Source of the DNA: Gibbula magus
Taxonomy: Eukaryota; Mollusca; Gastropoda; Trochida; Trochidae
Length of the DNA: 64,000 bases
Direction: 5' to 3'
NCBI GenBank assembly: GCA_936450465.1
Contig: OW388293.1
Coordinates: forward strand, 41,312,982 to 41,376,981
The translations under genes were made by a program, and so were the position numbers. Position 1 is the stretch's first letter. Every line of letters starts with the position of its first letter. The notes beneath the pieces are model-generated. The model was not told where the DNA came from. It ran no database searches and saw only the letters and a list, made by a program, of their open reading frames with translations. Positions 13,150 through 25,638 of the stretch are shown here, in pieces.

Positions 13150-13560
13150 AAGTCTGTGAGAATTATCCTAACACAAAGTTAACCCATGAAGCAACCAATC
13201 AAACACCTAATTTTAAATGTTTACACTTGAAAGTATAGTCTGTATGAATAAATTGATTAAAATAGATTAAAAAACAGATTTACAAGTTCTTTAACACAAA
13301 AAAGGTCAACCCATGAAGCACCCCTGATGAAGAGCAGCGTTTGAATGAAGTACTTAAATGTAACTTTAATGAAAGTTTAACTGGAACTTTGAAACGTCCC
13401 AGTGACAATTTTTTGCGATCCAAAGTGAATAAACTGTTACAAAGCTTCCGAGAGACATGCAAGAAGCCTTGATTAACGCATACACAGTCTGTATGGATTA
13501 TCTCAACAGAACAGTTAAGCCATGAAGCATCTCCAATGAAGAGCAGATTCAGTAAATGAC
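13150..13560. repeat. Degenerate repeat with CCATGAAGCA motif
   Basis: The phrase GTTAAxCCATGAAGCA(A/C/T)C recurs near 13180, 13305 and 13514. The last two copies continue into GATGAAGAGCAG. Old tandem duplication; the minus-strand ORF over it (13280-13633) shows no family resemblance. Confidence 0.4.
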
Positions 13561-14520
13561 GTTGAAGAGTCTGCAAATTAGAAGTTATTCCTCCAGGGAT
13601 GCCAATAAGGAAATCAGCAGTGGCATGTACCATCCTTCAGGCAGTGATTGCATCTGCTGGAGGCAGTGAGGAAATTGATCCAACACTAACAATAATAAGG
13701 TGCTGCTCTTTACACATTAAAGGGACAAAACTCAAGAGAGTGCTCTCCCTGGGGACCCGGTAGTATTGGAATAGTGCAGTCACCTTGCAGAGCCCTTGTA
13801 ATTCATTTGGCTGTGCAGGAACTGCCTATTTCATTGCCCTTGTCTGACTTATTCAATTTGGACTAAGATCTTTATCCTCAATGAATGGTCTTGTTACTAC
13901 ATTGTACATGCATTTACGGTTTGATCTATTACTAAGGAAATAAACTTGCTGTGACATACATACTAATGGTCTGGACTTGCATTCAGATGCAGGTGATGCT
14001 ATGCTAACTGAATGAGGAGTAGGGGAATAGAGCAATGGCCTTGAAGAAAAAAATTACTCAATTGGTCTGCTCCTTGATGAAGCTAGATGCTCAGCAAGTT
14101 GTTCTCTTGCTGCTTTGTGATTGTCATGCAGTCGGGATAGGTCTGAACCAAAATGTATAGGTATGTCTGTAAGGCGACTAGGCATTATAAATGAAATCTT
14201 AGAATGTAGGGGTGTTTACCAAATTTGGGGGATATACTTTTAGTTTCCCAATGACAATCGCTAGAGACATGACAGTTGAGTAGAAATGTCATCTTGGTAT
14301 TATAACAGATGCTTTCAATTCGTTCAATTTGTCTTGTAAATATTTTAGTGATGTTGAAAAACCTGTCCTATAGTAAGCAAAATTCTTGTTTTCATTAACC
14401 AATTTAATCCACGACAACTTTGCAAATAACTAGTTATCCCATTCAAAGCAAAATAGTAAAATTAACCGTATTACACTATAATTGCAGATTTGGTCTACGT
14501 GTCTGCAATAAATAAAAAAT

Positions 14521-16038
14521 AGAGCCATGGGCTCTGTTGCTCATCAGGATTTGATTTATTATCTAAGGTTGAATATCTAAGTTATCTCAAGTAATACATT
14601 GTTAACAAGCAAAAAATAGGTTTTTAGATCATGACCCCTGTTACCTGTATTTGGAGTCACAGGGTCACCAATCCTACAATTAAGAATCACCTTTGACCAA
14701 AGAGTCTCTACACAACTTTTCAGCTCTCTAGACCTTTTGGAACTGGAGAAGAAGATGAAAATAGGTTTTTGGGGTTGTGACCTCTGTGACCCCATTTGGG
14801 GTCACAGGATCACGAAATCTACAATTTAGAATCCCCATTAGCCAAGGAGTCTGCACACAACTTTTCAGCTCTCTAGACCTTTTGGAACTTGAGAAGAAGA
14901 TGAAAATAGGTTTTTAAGGATGTGACCCCTGTGACCCAATTTGAGATCACGGGGTCACGAAATCTACAATTTAGAATCCCCATTACCCAAAGAGTCTGCA
15001 CACAACTTTTCAGATCTCTAGACCTTTTGGAACTGGAGAAGAAGATGAAAATAGGTTTTTAAGGATGTGACCCCTGTGACCCCATTTGAGGTCACGGGGT
15101 CACGAAATCTACAATTTAGAATCCCCATGGGCCAAGGAGTCTGCACACAATTTTTCAGCTCTCTAGACCTTTTGGAACTGGAGAAGAAGATGAAAATAGG
15201 TTTTTAAGGATATGACCCCTGTGACCCCATTTGGGGTCATGGGGTCACAAAATCTACAATTTAGAATCCCCATTACCCAAGGAGTCTGCACACAACTTTT
15301 CAGCTCTCTAGAACTTTTGGAACTGGAGAAGAAGATGAAAATAGGTTTTTAAGGATGTGACCCCTGTGACCCCATTTGAGGTCATGGGGTCACGAGATCT
15401 ACAATTTAGAATCCCCATGGGCCAAGGAGTCTGCACACAATTTTTCAGCTCTCTAGACCTTTTGGAACTGGAGAAGAAGATGAAAATAGGTTTTTAAGGA
15501 TGTGACCCCTGTGACCCCATTTGGGGTCATGGGGTCACGAAATCTACAATTTAGAATCCCCATGGGCCAAGGAGTCTGCACACAATTTTTCAGCTCTCTA
15601 GAGCTTTTGGAACTGGAGAAGAAGATGAAAATAGGTTTTTAAGGATGTGACCCCTGTGACCCCATTTGAGGTCATGGGGTCACGAGATCTACAATTTAGA
15701 ATCCCCATGGGCCAAGGAGTCTGCACACAATTTTTCAGCTCTCTAGACCTTTTGGAACTGGAGAAGAAGATGAAAATAGGTTTTTAAGGATGTGACCCCT
15801 GTGACCCCATTTGGGGTCATGGGGTCACGAAATCTACAATTTAGAATCCCCATTGGTCAAGGAGTCTGCACATAAAATTTCAGTTCTGTGAAGTCATTGG
15901 TTCTGGAGAAGAAGTCGAAAAAGCGAAAAGTTTACGGATGGACGGACGGACGGACGGAAGGATGGACGGATGGACGGACGCCGGACACCATGCCATGCCA
16001 TAAGCCCATCGGGCCTTTCAGGCCTGATGAGCTAAAAA
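14521..16038 (+). mobile_element. Inverted-end non-autonomous element with a 145-bp satellite core
   Basis: The left end is the near-palindrome AGAGCCATGGGCTCT followed by GTTGCTCATCAGG. The right end is CGGGCCTTTCAGGCCTGATG then AGCTAAAAA. The ends are thus inverted to each other through GCTCATCAGG/CCTGATGAGC. Between them are a 5' module (TTGAATATCTAAGTTATCTC), a tandem array, and a GGAC-type microsatellite (about 15937-15980). No transposase frame is present. A second, older copy is at 21.9 kb and a 5' fragment at 50.6 kb. Confidence 0.75.
14600..15945 (+). repeat. Tandem array of 145-bp monomers
   Basis: The marker GAGAAGAAGATGAAAATAGG occurs at 14746, 14891, 15036, 15181, 15326, 15471, 15616 and 15761; the diverged last unit has its equivalent at 15906. 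Every step is exactly 145 bases. Monomers contain TGTGACCCC...GGGGTCA and ATCTACAATTTAGAATCCCC. Central monomers differ at few positions and alternate between variants (CATTTGAGGTCA / CATTTGGGGTCA, ACAACTTTT / ACAATTTTT), indicating recent amplification, possibly of a two-unit block. Confidence 0.95.
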
Positions 16039-16039
16039 G

Positions 16040-18420
16040 TCATGTAACACACTATTAACCATCGCTATTTGTAAATAATTGCAACAGTACATGGAATATT
16101 AGCCCTTTTTGTGATATTTTTGTAGAAACTATATGGGATATATATTTCAACAGCAAAGAGAAGGAGCTTACTATCGTGATGATAAAAACTCTACTAGTAC
16201 TTCTCCTAGGAAGAAACATCATTAAATGTTACATAAGCCAATGAATCAGCTTTGAGAAATATTCGTTTAACATAAAGAAGATAAATATATATATACATAA
16301 ACAGGCTTCCTTCGTTTTGTTCTGTATACATTCCCTTGATGGATTGGAGCATGCACACAGTAGCATCTTGTGTGTTGATACAGTGGCTACAAGTAGTGTA
16401 CCTTTCATGTTCAGAATGTATGCTGTCTCTGTTGGAGGATATAAGCAAACAATATTTGAACAAGCACCTGTGATAATAAGTGTTTGTGTATTGTAAATTA
16501 TGTACCTGACTTGTGTTTCTTCATGATGAGGTATGAGATTTAAAAAGATACAAATACCTAAAATATCAGTATTTTATTCATGCATCAATGAAGCACAACA
16601 ATAATTTTAAAACAAGGTCTGATGCTGCAAGTTCGAACATGTCATAATAATTGTAGTGTCATTTCATACCTGTTATTTTTTAATTAGATTTTTGTTCATT
16701 GAGAATGTTTGTTTAACTGAAAATTTAGTACTTTGCATGTGTTGTAAAACTTTTTTTTAAAACAATTCACACAAAGAATAGTCCACTCACTTGCTGCATA
16801 GGAGCATATTTAACGATTCTCGCAACATCCTAAGGTGGTGGAACAACATGTCCTTATTTTTATCAAATCAAACATTGTTTTACATCTGTGACCTACTTTT
16901 GTATAGTAAAATAAATGTGGGCATCATACAAGTGAAACAATTCTTGTCATTTCGACAGTTGTGGGAACAGACAGATGTCACTGATTGCACGACTAACTTT
17001 TGATTCAACAATCAGGACTCTCTATTACTAGCTAGCATGCAGGTCATGTCAACCATAAACAACAAACTTATTCTTTAAATCAAATTAATTGTTTACAAGG
17101 TCCATTAATTCCAGAGTAAAAAGCAAAAACTCCAATTTTCTCCCTATCAAATTAGCCCAGAATGATAAGAAAAAGTAACATGGTGATAAATATGGCTTCC
17201 AAAAAATGGCCATTGACATTAGGAGGTCCTATACAGCAAAGAGCAAGACAGGTTGCAGTGTAAACAAGAGTCATTATCCAAAGTTATGAGAGAAAGACCG
17301 ACAATGTCAGAGCTTTACATGGAAATTTCAAATTAATGGAAGTCGTAGATCGAAAGTTGGATATTTCACTAAGGTTACCTTTCCACAGCTTTTTGTTGTA
17401 TTTGCAAGAATATTCAACAGATGGTTTAACTTGGAAATTTGAAGGTATATAGGAACGAGAACCCCTGGTCAAGTTAAAGGTACACGTACCATTGAGGCAG
17501 TTTAAGTGGAAACATAATCTTAAGGATATTCAAATTTGTTACGGTTATGGTACAAATACTAGTCCAATTGAAACAAATCGCTTTGGATGTTATTGTTATT
17601 CTTTAGCATTTTGTACTCCTGACATGATAGCTCGCAATTAAGTGTATCCAACGAGGGTGATAACCTATTCACACCACATGCAAAGAGGGTCATTTGCAAC
17701 ACTACTTTATTTACTTGACCAGCTTTGACCCTCCCTGGAGACAGTGCCGGTGACAAGGTGCCATTTTCATTTTGTCATTACTCTTGTGGTTCTAGTGAAA
17801 GCATGAAATTAGTTAGACACAGAAGGACCGTATCATTGGGTGATTCTGATAGTTCATAGTAGTCACAGCATAGTCTGATTATAATCAACGCTGTCCCGAG
17901 GAATGAAAGTTTAAATGTACTGCATCTGGCGTGATACGGACTAATATCACCGGGGATGGGAGATCTGATGACTGCCCATCTAGGTGCATGTTCTGACATA
18001 AGTTCAGTTAGCCAATCACAAGTCTTTGGTGCATGACGCAAGGTCCTAGTAACATTAGGAATATGTAAATGAATGATTCAGAATTCATTCAAGATGCTTT
18101 CAAAATGGTATTTAAAATCATTTAAAAAACTATTCTATGATATTGGTTCGTTAATGACTATATGTTTTGCCTGCACTGAACTGACAATTGAACACATGTA
18201 CTCATACAGAATGCCTTCAGACCACAGTGGCGGTTACAATTTGAGAAAGGGGGGTGCATCATCGATTTGACAACAGCTTCAATGGTCATTTTTTCCCTGA
18301 AGAATATCTATCAAATCAGTTTGTGTACCATTATATAAGTTTGAATCACAGTTGAGGTATTTGTGGTTATCCAAATGACTTTGTAAATTGTTTGCCTATT
18401 TCACTATCTTAGATTCAAAT
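16040..18420. other. Noncoding stretch
   Basis: No exon or repeat with clear boundaries was found. ORFs on both strands (16206-16463, 16791-17003, 17284-17472, 17559-17756, 17778-18041) lack conserved motifs, splice context and compositional shift. Confidence 0.4.
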
Positions 18421-20180
18421 AGTAAATGTGTAAGTGGGGGATAACATTATAAAGAGACATGACCTAATGACAGTTTCGAATAACTTTTCATGTTTAATTC
18501 AATGTCATAGATTAAAAATTATCAATGTTTACTGAAATATACTGTCAAGAATCAAATTATAGGACAAAAGGGAAGTCTGGTAAAAGATATAACTTTTTCC
18601 TAGGTTTGAGAGCTAATCTACCAAAAGTTCTCAAAGTAATCTTTTCTTTTTAAACTCATTTTTAGTCAGAGCACAAAATCATACAGACACTGCATTTAAT
18701 GACAGTTTGTGGTAGGATTATCTGAGTATATGATTTCAATGTCAAAGTTTGAATAACAAAGTATAGATAGTCAACATCATCTGACCATCATCGCTTCACT
18801 AATATTCATCCAGTCATGAAATTGGATAGACATGCTCAGACTTAATAGCAGTCTGGAAAAAGATGTATCTTGTGCCCAAGTTCAATAGCTTAGATACTTG
18901 GGAGTCATTGATCTGTTACTCTGTCAGTGATACCAGGTTTAGCGTGAAACAAGATACACCACGTCTTAATGATAGTCTGGAATAACATACATGAAACTGG
19001 TGCCGAAGTTACTTCTATGTAACGCCTATAGATAATACTAAAAAACTTTCAAATAACCTTTCCTTTACTCTTCTTATGATGAAACAAAGTTAACGATGAA
19101 ACTTATCTTACAGGTTGGATTTTATGTCAGTCTGGGGCGAAATAAAACTTGTGTCTAAACCACATTTAGTGGCAATTAAGATACTAATTATTAAAAAGTG
19201 TTCAAAATCATTGATCTCTGTACTTCTCTGTAACAGCCAAAGTTCAAGAATGAAATTAGATGGACAATACCTCATAATCTGGATTACCGTAAGATATAGC
19301 CAGTGTCTATAAGTTTAATTAAATGTTATAGCCAAGTGACCAACATTGTTCAAAATCATCTTTACTGTTTTAACGTATCACAAAATCACATAGACACACT
19401 TTCCTTTATTGACAGTCTCTTTCGGATTAATTGTTTTCTATGTAGTATCAAAACATTAGAACTGAGGTTACATGAGAAAACATTAGTTGAGTTATCTTTG
19501 TGGGGAAATTGACCAATATTCAACCAGGCATAAAATTGGATAGACCAATCAAGACTTAATAGTTGTCTGGGATAAGATGGATCTTGTTCTCCAGAAGTTC
19601 AATTCAATGTAATAGCTCAGGTACTTGGAAGTCGTTGATCTATGGTTCAAGGTGGTTTTATCAAGTCCAGCATGAAATCAAAAAATCAAACTAACATTTG
19701 ACAGTCTTGGGTGAAATAAAATACTGATCTCCAAGTAATGTAAAAGTTCAGATAGTAAAATGTTTAAAATCATTGTTTATAAGGTCAGTCTAGTTTGGGC
19801 ATGAAATGTGATGGACATACTAACGTTTGATTACAGTTTTATTTAGCATCAGTGCGCATGATTTCATTCTAATAGTTTTATGGAGGGGTTTGATGTACTA
19901 TATTATCTAGGCTATCCATCATTTTGTTAATATTCAGTCAGGTGTGAAACTGGATAGACACATTGAGTTTTATGAGCATTCTGGAATAAGATGTATACTT
20001 ATATGGTAAAAACAATATTTATTTCAAACGAAAGGGAATGGGAAACAGACTAGTAGCCTTATGTCTGAGTTCAATAAAGGCTTAGATAATAAAAATGTTC
20101 AAAATCATTAATCTTTATTCAGTAATCACAGTTTGAGCATGAAATTAAGTACACTCATTATTAAGACTATTTATTACAGT
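18420..20180. repeat. Old degenerate tandem region
   Basis: A unit with ATGAAATTGGATAGACATxC, then CTTAATAGxxGTCTGGxATA and AGATGTATCTTGT recurs about ten times in decayed form. The clearest copies start near 18815, 19530 and 19945. Other half-copies carry TTCAAAATCATTxATCTxT. Unit length appears near 180-210 bases but cannot be fixed by eye. Confidence 0.5.
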
Positions 20181-20959
20181 TTCTGTGTGCACACATTATC
20201 ATAAATATATCCATTGTAATGCTTTTTATTAACATATTATCTCTATTTTTATTCATTGTCATACTCATTTATTTCTCAAAAACTCACTAAAGAAGTACTT
20301 GTGACAAATAAATTCAAATAATAAAATAACTATCAAAAGTGCAAGGATGTATGGCTATATAATAATAATGAATGAGAACAAGTTCTATGGATAGTCAACT
20401 TCTTTATTGATATGAGTGCGCAGTTTCGATGCAGATACTAGCACCGTTATCAAGCAAGTGACGCTCAAAATCAAACTGCTTCACATTTGAATAATTTAAA
20501 CAGCACGAATAACATGCAGCTTTGTAATTGAACTTTTAACATTACAGATATCTACATGTCGATGCCACATTCTATTTCCATTGCAAAAACCAGATTTAAA
20601 CATATCTACTATGAAAATTAAATAACCATTGACTGTTTCATCGCTTGCAGCACACATAAATAGAAACATTTTTTCCCTTTTTGAAATACAGGAAAAAATT
20701 CTTTTGAAACTTCAGCAAAACTATTCTTTGCAGAAACCACATTTTCCATTTAATTTAGCGCTTAAAACATTTAACACTGATTGATGTTGACTGTAATCAC
20801 GCTGAAGTAATTCAAACGATCATTTTTACAATGGAGAAAAATCTCTCAAATTGATTAACAAAAACACACATGATATTTCAAGATTCACATGTGATAGTCC
20901 TTTTGATGTTTAATTAATTTATTGGAACTTGCTTTCAAGCAAAGAGCCGTTAACAGTTT

Positions 20960-21480
20960 ATCCGATGGTCAACAAGTTTGCGAAGCTTTGTTGTGGGAGG
21001 AAGCTTCAGATAATCAATGACTTCACAATATGATTGACAATCCATTAGAATTGTAAAACAATCGTGGAGATTATGAGGAATTTGCTGTCGTCCCTACGTG
21101 CTGATAGGGCAGTTTGTGACCGGTGTGGGATGTGAGATTTGGAAAGTCGACAGAGTAAGAAACTCTTATTTCTCTGCAAAGTTACTGCAAAAGACAGGTC
21201 CTATTCATCACTGACCGAGCGGAAATAGGAAATCTCTTAAAGTTTTCTCCGTCTTGATTACAACAGGGATCAATGGATCCCCTGGCGACCTGCGGCACCT
21301 CTCCATTAAAATGATACCCAATTTTCTACATATTTACGACAGTTTAATGCGCGTCTCGTAAGACCTACTGCAAATTTATTGGACCTTCATGATGCTCTGT
21401 GAGCCAATTTTCTCTCTCGGAGAAGAGGCCTCGACATTTATGTAGAAACTTTCTATAGATCTGTTAACTTTGTAAAAAGC
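20960..21480. other. Moderately GC-rich unique patch without ORF
   Basis: Between 20990 and 21450 the sequence is less AT-rich than the flanks and contains no repeat signature or open frame longer than about 20 codons. It includes GGATCAATGGATCC and CCCTGGCGACCTGCGGCACC. It could be conserved regulatory DNA or an RNA gene, but nothing in the sequence proves either. Confidence 0.25.
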
Positions 21481-21875
21481 TCCTAATGTAATTGATAAAC
21501 GCAGTTGACAGGAGTGTTTGACTTTTACATAGGATGTGGTCGTAGTGTTTGGCTTTTCAAAGGATATAACTGGGGTAGGACTCTTTGAAAGATGGCATTA
21601 GTTGTGACAAGGGTTTGCAGTCCTGACTGAATCTTCCTAGTGAACTATTGATGAAATAATTCCAGTTTATTAAAAAGTCTGAAAACCCTCTTGGTATAGA
21701 TGCAGCAAGAAGAGATACATACTTCTATAAAGACATGTTCTGTTTTTGAACTTGATTTAAATATATATGGGAAGATGTAGTATATATTTATGTTATATTG
21801 AAGACGGTGTGTGATAGTTTATAGATAAGGGGATAGAAGAACAATGAGAAAGATATAGTTTAAATAGAGAAAAAT

Positions 21876-23600
21876 AGAGCCATGGGCTCTGTAGCTCATC
21901 AGGGTTTATATTGTTTGATGATGAAGACAGAAACATATTGTCTCAATATAATGCATAATCCCTAGCCCTGACAAATCTTCGTCTTGAAAGTGAGAGAGAG
22001 CACTCAGCAAGGTCAACACACAGGAGATTATGCAATATGCTGACCCCTTGGCTCTGGTTACAAGCCAGCTGTGCTTTTACAGCCAAATTATGTAATAGCC
22101 TCTGCCTTGCACAAAACACTGGCATCACTGATCTAACTGTATAAGGCTTAGAGAGAACAGGCAATGTGATGAATCTCATGGTACATAGTACAATTTAGAA
22201 TCACCTTGGCTAAATAATCTTTGCACAATTTTATCGGTTCTTAGCCTTTTCATCCAAACATCTAAACATTCTGAACGCAATATTCCTTCTAGTTTGTTCT
22301 GGAGAAGAAGATGAAAATAGATTTTTATGTTTTGTTTATTAGGGAAAATTTGATTGAAGTGCCATAAAATATCAGTTCAAAATTCAATTTTAAAGGTTTT
22401 TTTTAGGCTGTGGCCCATATTTGGGGTCACAGGATCACCAACTTTACAAGTTAGAATCCCCATTGGCTAAAGAGTTTGCAAACAATATTACAGCCTTCTA
22501 GGTCTTTTTGTTCTGGAGAAGAAAATGAAAATAGTCTCATCTTATCATTTCATCACCAGTCATATGCAGTTCACATATCTCATGTAAAATAAAAGAATTC
22601 TTAACTCCTCTTCAATTTATTCCTTTGTGGCTTGTCACAATATTCAGTTCATAGGCTATTCAATAGTTCTCATTTCACATTGATTACATCAATTGAGAAA
22701 CATGTCCACAATGTAGATTGTAATCTTAAGTCGACATATATTTCACATTCCTACTGAATAAGATTAACTGCAAAGTTACTTTTTTTTCTAAATTCTGCAT
22801 TTCTCAAACCCAAGTTAGGACTCACATATCTAAAAGATGAGATGACTCTCTCTCAGGTATTTTATAAGGGAAAATTTGATTGAAGTGCACATAAAATATC
22901 AGTTCAAAATTCAGTTTCAAAGTTTTTTTTAGGCTGTGGCCCATATTTGGGGTCACAGGGTCACCAAATTTACAAGTTAGAATCCCCATTGGCTAAAGAG
23001 TTTGCACACAATATTACAGCCTTCTAGGTCTTTTTGTTCCGGAGAAACTGAAGAAAACAGGATTTAAGGTAATGGCCTGTGAGGCCCTTATTTGGGACCA
23101 CAGGGTCACCAAATCTACAATTTAGAATCTCCATTGGTTAAAGACTCTTTACACAACATGACAGCCTCCTAGGTCTTTATGTTCTGGAGAAGAAGAAGAA
23201 AATAGAATTTTAGGTCATGGCCTGTGAGGCTCTTATTTGGGGTCACAGGGTCACCAAATCTACAGTTTAGAATCTCCATTGGCTAAAGAGTCGGTACACA
23301 ACATTTCAGTCTTCTAGATCTTTTCGTTCTTGAGAAGAAGATGAAAATAGGTTTTTAGGTTATGGCCTGTGAGGCCCTTATTTGGGGTCACTGGATCACT
23401 AAATCTACAATTTAGAATCCCCATTGCCCAAGGAGTCTGTATACAAAATTTCAGCTACCTAGACCCAGTGGTTCTGGAGAAGAAGTCGAAAAAGCGAAAA
23501 GTTTACGGACGGACGGACGGACGGACAGACGGATGGATGGACGGACGCCATCCCATGCCATAAGCCCATCGGGCCTTTCAGGCCTGATGAGCTAAAAAGT
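21876..23600 (+). mobile_element. Second, older copy of the inverted-end element with 145-bp units
   Basis: The left end AGAGCCATGGGCTCT then GTAGCTCATCAGG and the right end CCATAAGCCCATCGGGCC then TTTCAGGCCTGATGAGCTA match the copy at 14.5 kb. The outer 12 bases TAGCTCATCAGG/CCTGATGAGCTA are perfectly inverted. The core has diverged 145-base units (markers at 23042, 23187, 23332, 23476) plus a duplication of about 190 bases: 22339-22520 recurs at about 22866-23050. The GGAC microsatellite is at 23505-23548. Confidence 0.75.
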
Positions 23601-24239
23601 AATATTTCATACTTTTCATATTGCACCATGTTAAGATTGCCATCTCTCACCATAAAACTAATACTATAACTCGCTATGTAAGTGCAAATGACATTCCTAG
23701 ATGATATCCTTTATTAGCGTAAAAATACCAAGTAAACCAACTGGGATGGCAAATTGTGAAATATTCAACATGCAATATGAATATTGCCAAAACATTTATA
23801 TTTTTCAAATTGGTAACATAACTAAAAACATGAGGTCTCCCTACATATCCCAGATATCCCAAATTTGACAATGAACTCGGTAACTACAATAAGCTAATAA
23901 GCAACTTACATGATAACTTTTTATCAACCGTGAGAGGACCACAAATATATTGATAATACAGTAGATCTAACCATCTATGCCTTTGCTTCATGTTGACCAA
24001 GTGCAGCAACAATTGATGGGCACAGTTCAAAACTGGATAGGTGACTGACCTCATGGAAAGTTAAACTGATACATGGGTTGTGAGATTGCAGTCTCATCTT
24101 GGGCAGAAGCTTCAGTTCAAATTGTGCCTATGATCACCTAACAGTACAATTGGGTACATGTTGAAGTTGATATCGAAAGTTATCTTATAACTTTCAAGCT
24201 CCATAAATTGCTGTTTGGTTTACATTGGAAAATAATACA

Positions 24240-24490
24240 GGGGAGCACATTGGTGTACTTGTTAGTCTGCTTGCCTCTCACGCCAAAGGTCTTGGTTTTG
24301 AATGCCGGTGAAGACATAAACAAAATATTTAAATGAGTACCTTGACATGGGAAGTATGGACCTTAGTATTGGCACCAAAAGTACAATTCCGTTGGGGGAA
24401 TAATACAAATTGTGCTTTTTAAGCATGCTATTGAGCATATATATAGCACCATACAAATGAACTATTACGTTAAATAATATGAGCAGCACC
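24240..24490 (+). mobile_element. tRNA-derived SINE
   Basis: The head GGGGAGCACATTGGTGTACT then TGTTAGTCTGCTTGCCTCTC has a tRNA-like A-box region, followed by a B-box-like GGTTTTGAATGCC (24294-24306) with one extra base. An AT-rich body follows. It resembles a leucine- or serine-type tRNA head but lacks a complete cloverleaf. The 3' boundary is uncertain. Confidence 0.5.
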
Positions 24491-24580
24491 TTGTGCAGGC
24501 ACTCCTGTGTAGAAACATGTGCCTCATAAATATTCTCATTATTGATATCAAATATAAAGTTAATTTCACAACTTGCGACT

Positions 24581-24602
24581 CACCTATGAGCTGTGGTGTG
24601 GG
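24581..24602 (-). other. Post-stop stretch and strong splice donor of the ARRDC gene
   Basis: After the TGA at 24605-24603 the sequence continues for 17 bases to a consensus donor, CTCATAG/GTGAGTCG. This may mark a 3' UTR intron. A junction less than about 50 bases after a stop is compatible with escaping nonsense-mediated decay. It may instead mark an isoform with a different C-terminus. Read without the stop, the bases give PTPQLI, so the tail would continue as DDDIP-PTPQLI, proline-rich as in other family members. Confidence 0.45.
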
Positions 24603-24851
24603 TCAGGGAATATCGTCGTCCTCTTCCCATGGAGGGGCCGTGGGGAGCATGCTATGGAAGGACATGTCAGTGAGACACAGGTGCTCCGAGGAGCTGTCTG
24701 AGAAGAAGGGGAAGGGGAAACTGTTGTCCACCGGGGAGAGGAGGGGGTGGCACGTCACCCGATGCTGGGCGTCCTGCAGGGGCACCGTGCCGATCACAAT
24801 ATCCACAGGCAGCTTCACCTTGCGTGCAAGACCTGCAGGCTTTATACATAA
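24603..24851 (-). CDS. ARRDC alpha-arrestin, fifth recognised and apparently last coding exon
   Basis: The exon starts after TCTCGTTGCAG in phase 0 and runs 82 codons to a TGA. It opens with LCIKPAGLARKVKLPVDIVI then GTVPL. The L-x-I-V-I-G-T-x-P-L motif is the conserved last strand of Arrestin_C. A tail follows, rich in Ser, Pro and Asp/Glu, ending PTAPPWEEDDDIP. The exon is markedly richer in G and C than its surroundings. Most ARRDC proteins carry one or two PPxY motifs in the tail that bind NEDD4-family WW domains; here there is only PPW, with no Y in register. The other two frames also stop (at about 24656 and at 24587) before the strong donor at 24586, so the stop is not an artefact of frame choice unless there is a sequence error. 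The domain call is firm; the end of the protein is less sure. Confidence 0.88.
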   Translation of the reverse strand, partial: LCIKPAGLARKVKLPVDIVIGTVPLQDAQHRVTCHPLLSPVDNSFPFPFFSDSSSEHLCLTDMSFHSMLPTAPPWEEDDDIP

Positions 24852-25227
24852 CTGCAACGAGATGTGAAAATAATGAGTGACAACTCATGTTTCTGGGAAC
24901 TTGGTACTAGCGACTTTGATCAAGGTTACAGCGGCAACAAGATGTTGGAGGTATGAATATGTGAAGATGTGAAGATGTGAAGATACGGAGATGTGAAAAC
25001 AATGAGTGACACGTGAAGACTTTATCAACAACTGAAGTTGTAACTAGTGACTTTGATAAGCAATAAATGTGATGAGGCAGAAATGTGTGAGAACAAAGCC
25101 TTTATACAGAAAAACAGAAAAAAGAAAAACACTTAGGTGTGAAAATTTAGAACAATTTGTGGAACACTTCACAACAATGTAAATATCAATGCGTAAATTA
25201 TTCATAAGTATACCTTGTTTCCAATTC

Positions 25228-25590
25228 TTAAAGGCGCTGTAGCACGTTTTTTTCAAATTTTATTTTTTCAAATTTCTCATTTATAATTATTGTTTATGTC
25301 ATTTATATTTACTTTAGGGGGTAAAACATCTTATTACACAAACCAATGATCAGTTGTGGTAATAACGGTGTTGCGTATAAAGCCAAAATTGCATGGCGGC
25401 CATTTTATTGTGAACACATTTTATTATATTAGAATGACAAAAAAAATTCCCATGGCTTTACGGAACCATGTACACTCATTTGCAACTTGATTTTCCGAAG
25501 AGAGAAGGGTGTTTAACTATTGTTGACATTATTTTTCAAATACATTTCATCGACTTATTTCAGCAAAAAAACGTGCTACAGCGCCTTTAA
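25228..25590. mobile_element. TTAA-flanked MITE (copy 1), 363 bp
   Basis: Both ends are [TTAA]AGGCGCTGTAGCACG and its inverse [TTAA on the right], so the target duplication is TTAA as in piggyBac-type insertions. The body includes TTCTCATTTATAATTATTGT and CCATGGCTTTACGGAACCAT. The copy at 38294-38656 is also exactly 363 bases and nearly identical, implying recent activity. It sits in the last ARRDC intron, 49 bases from a splice donor. Confidence 0.85.
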
Positions 25591-25638
25591 TGGTATATAT
25601 AACAACACATCTTTATTGCCTGTCCATGTATTACGTAC

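Noticed and set aside
23369..23653. ORFs on both strands with GRTDGRTDG or VCPSVRPSV repeats
   Set aside because: They are translations of the GGAC microsatellite tail of the inverted-end element, not proteins.
24667..24888. Overlapping minus-strand ORF with VPPPPLPGGQQ
   Set aside because: It is a shadow frame of the ARRDC last exon, which is in the other frame with an arrestin motif and matching phase.
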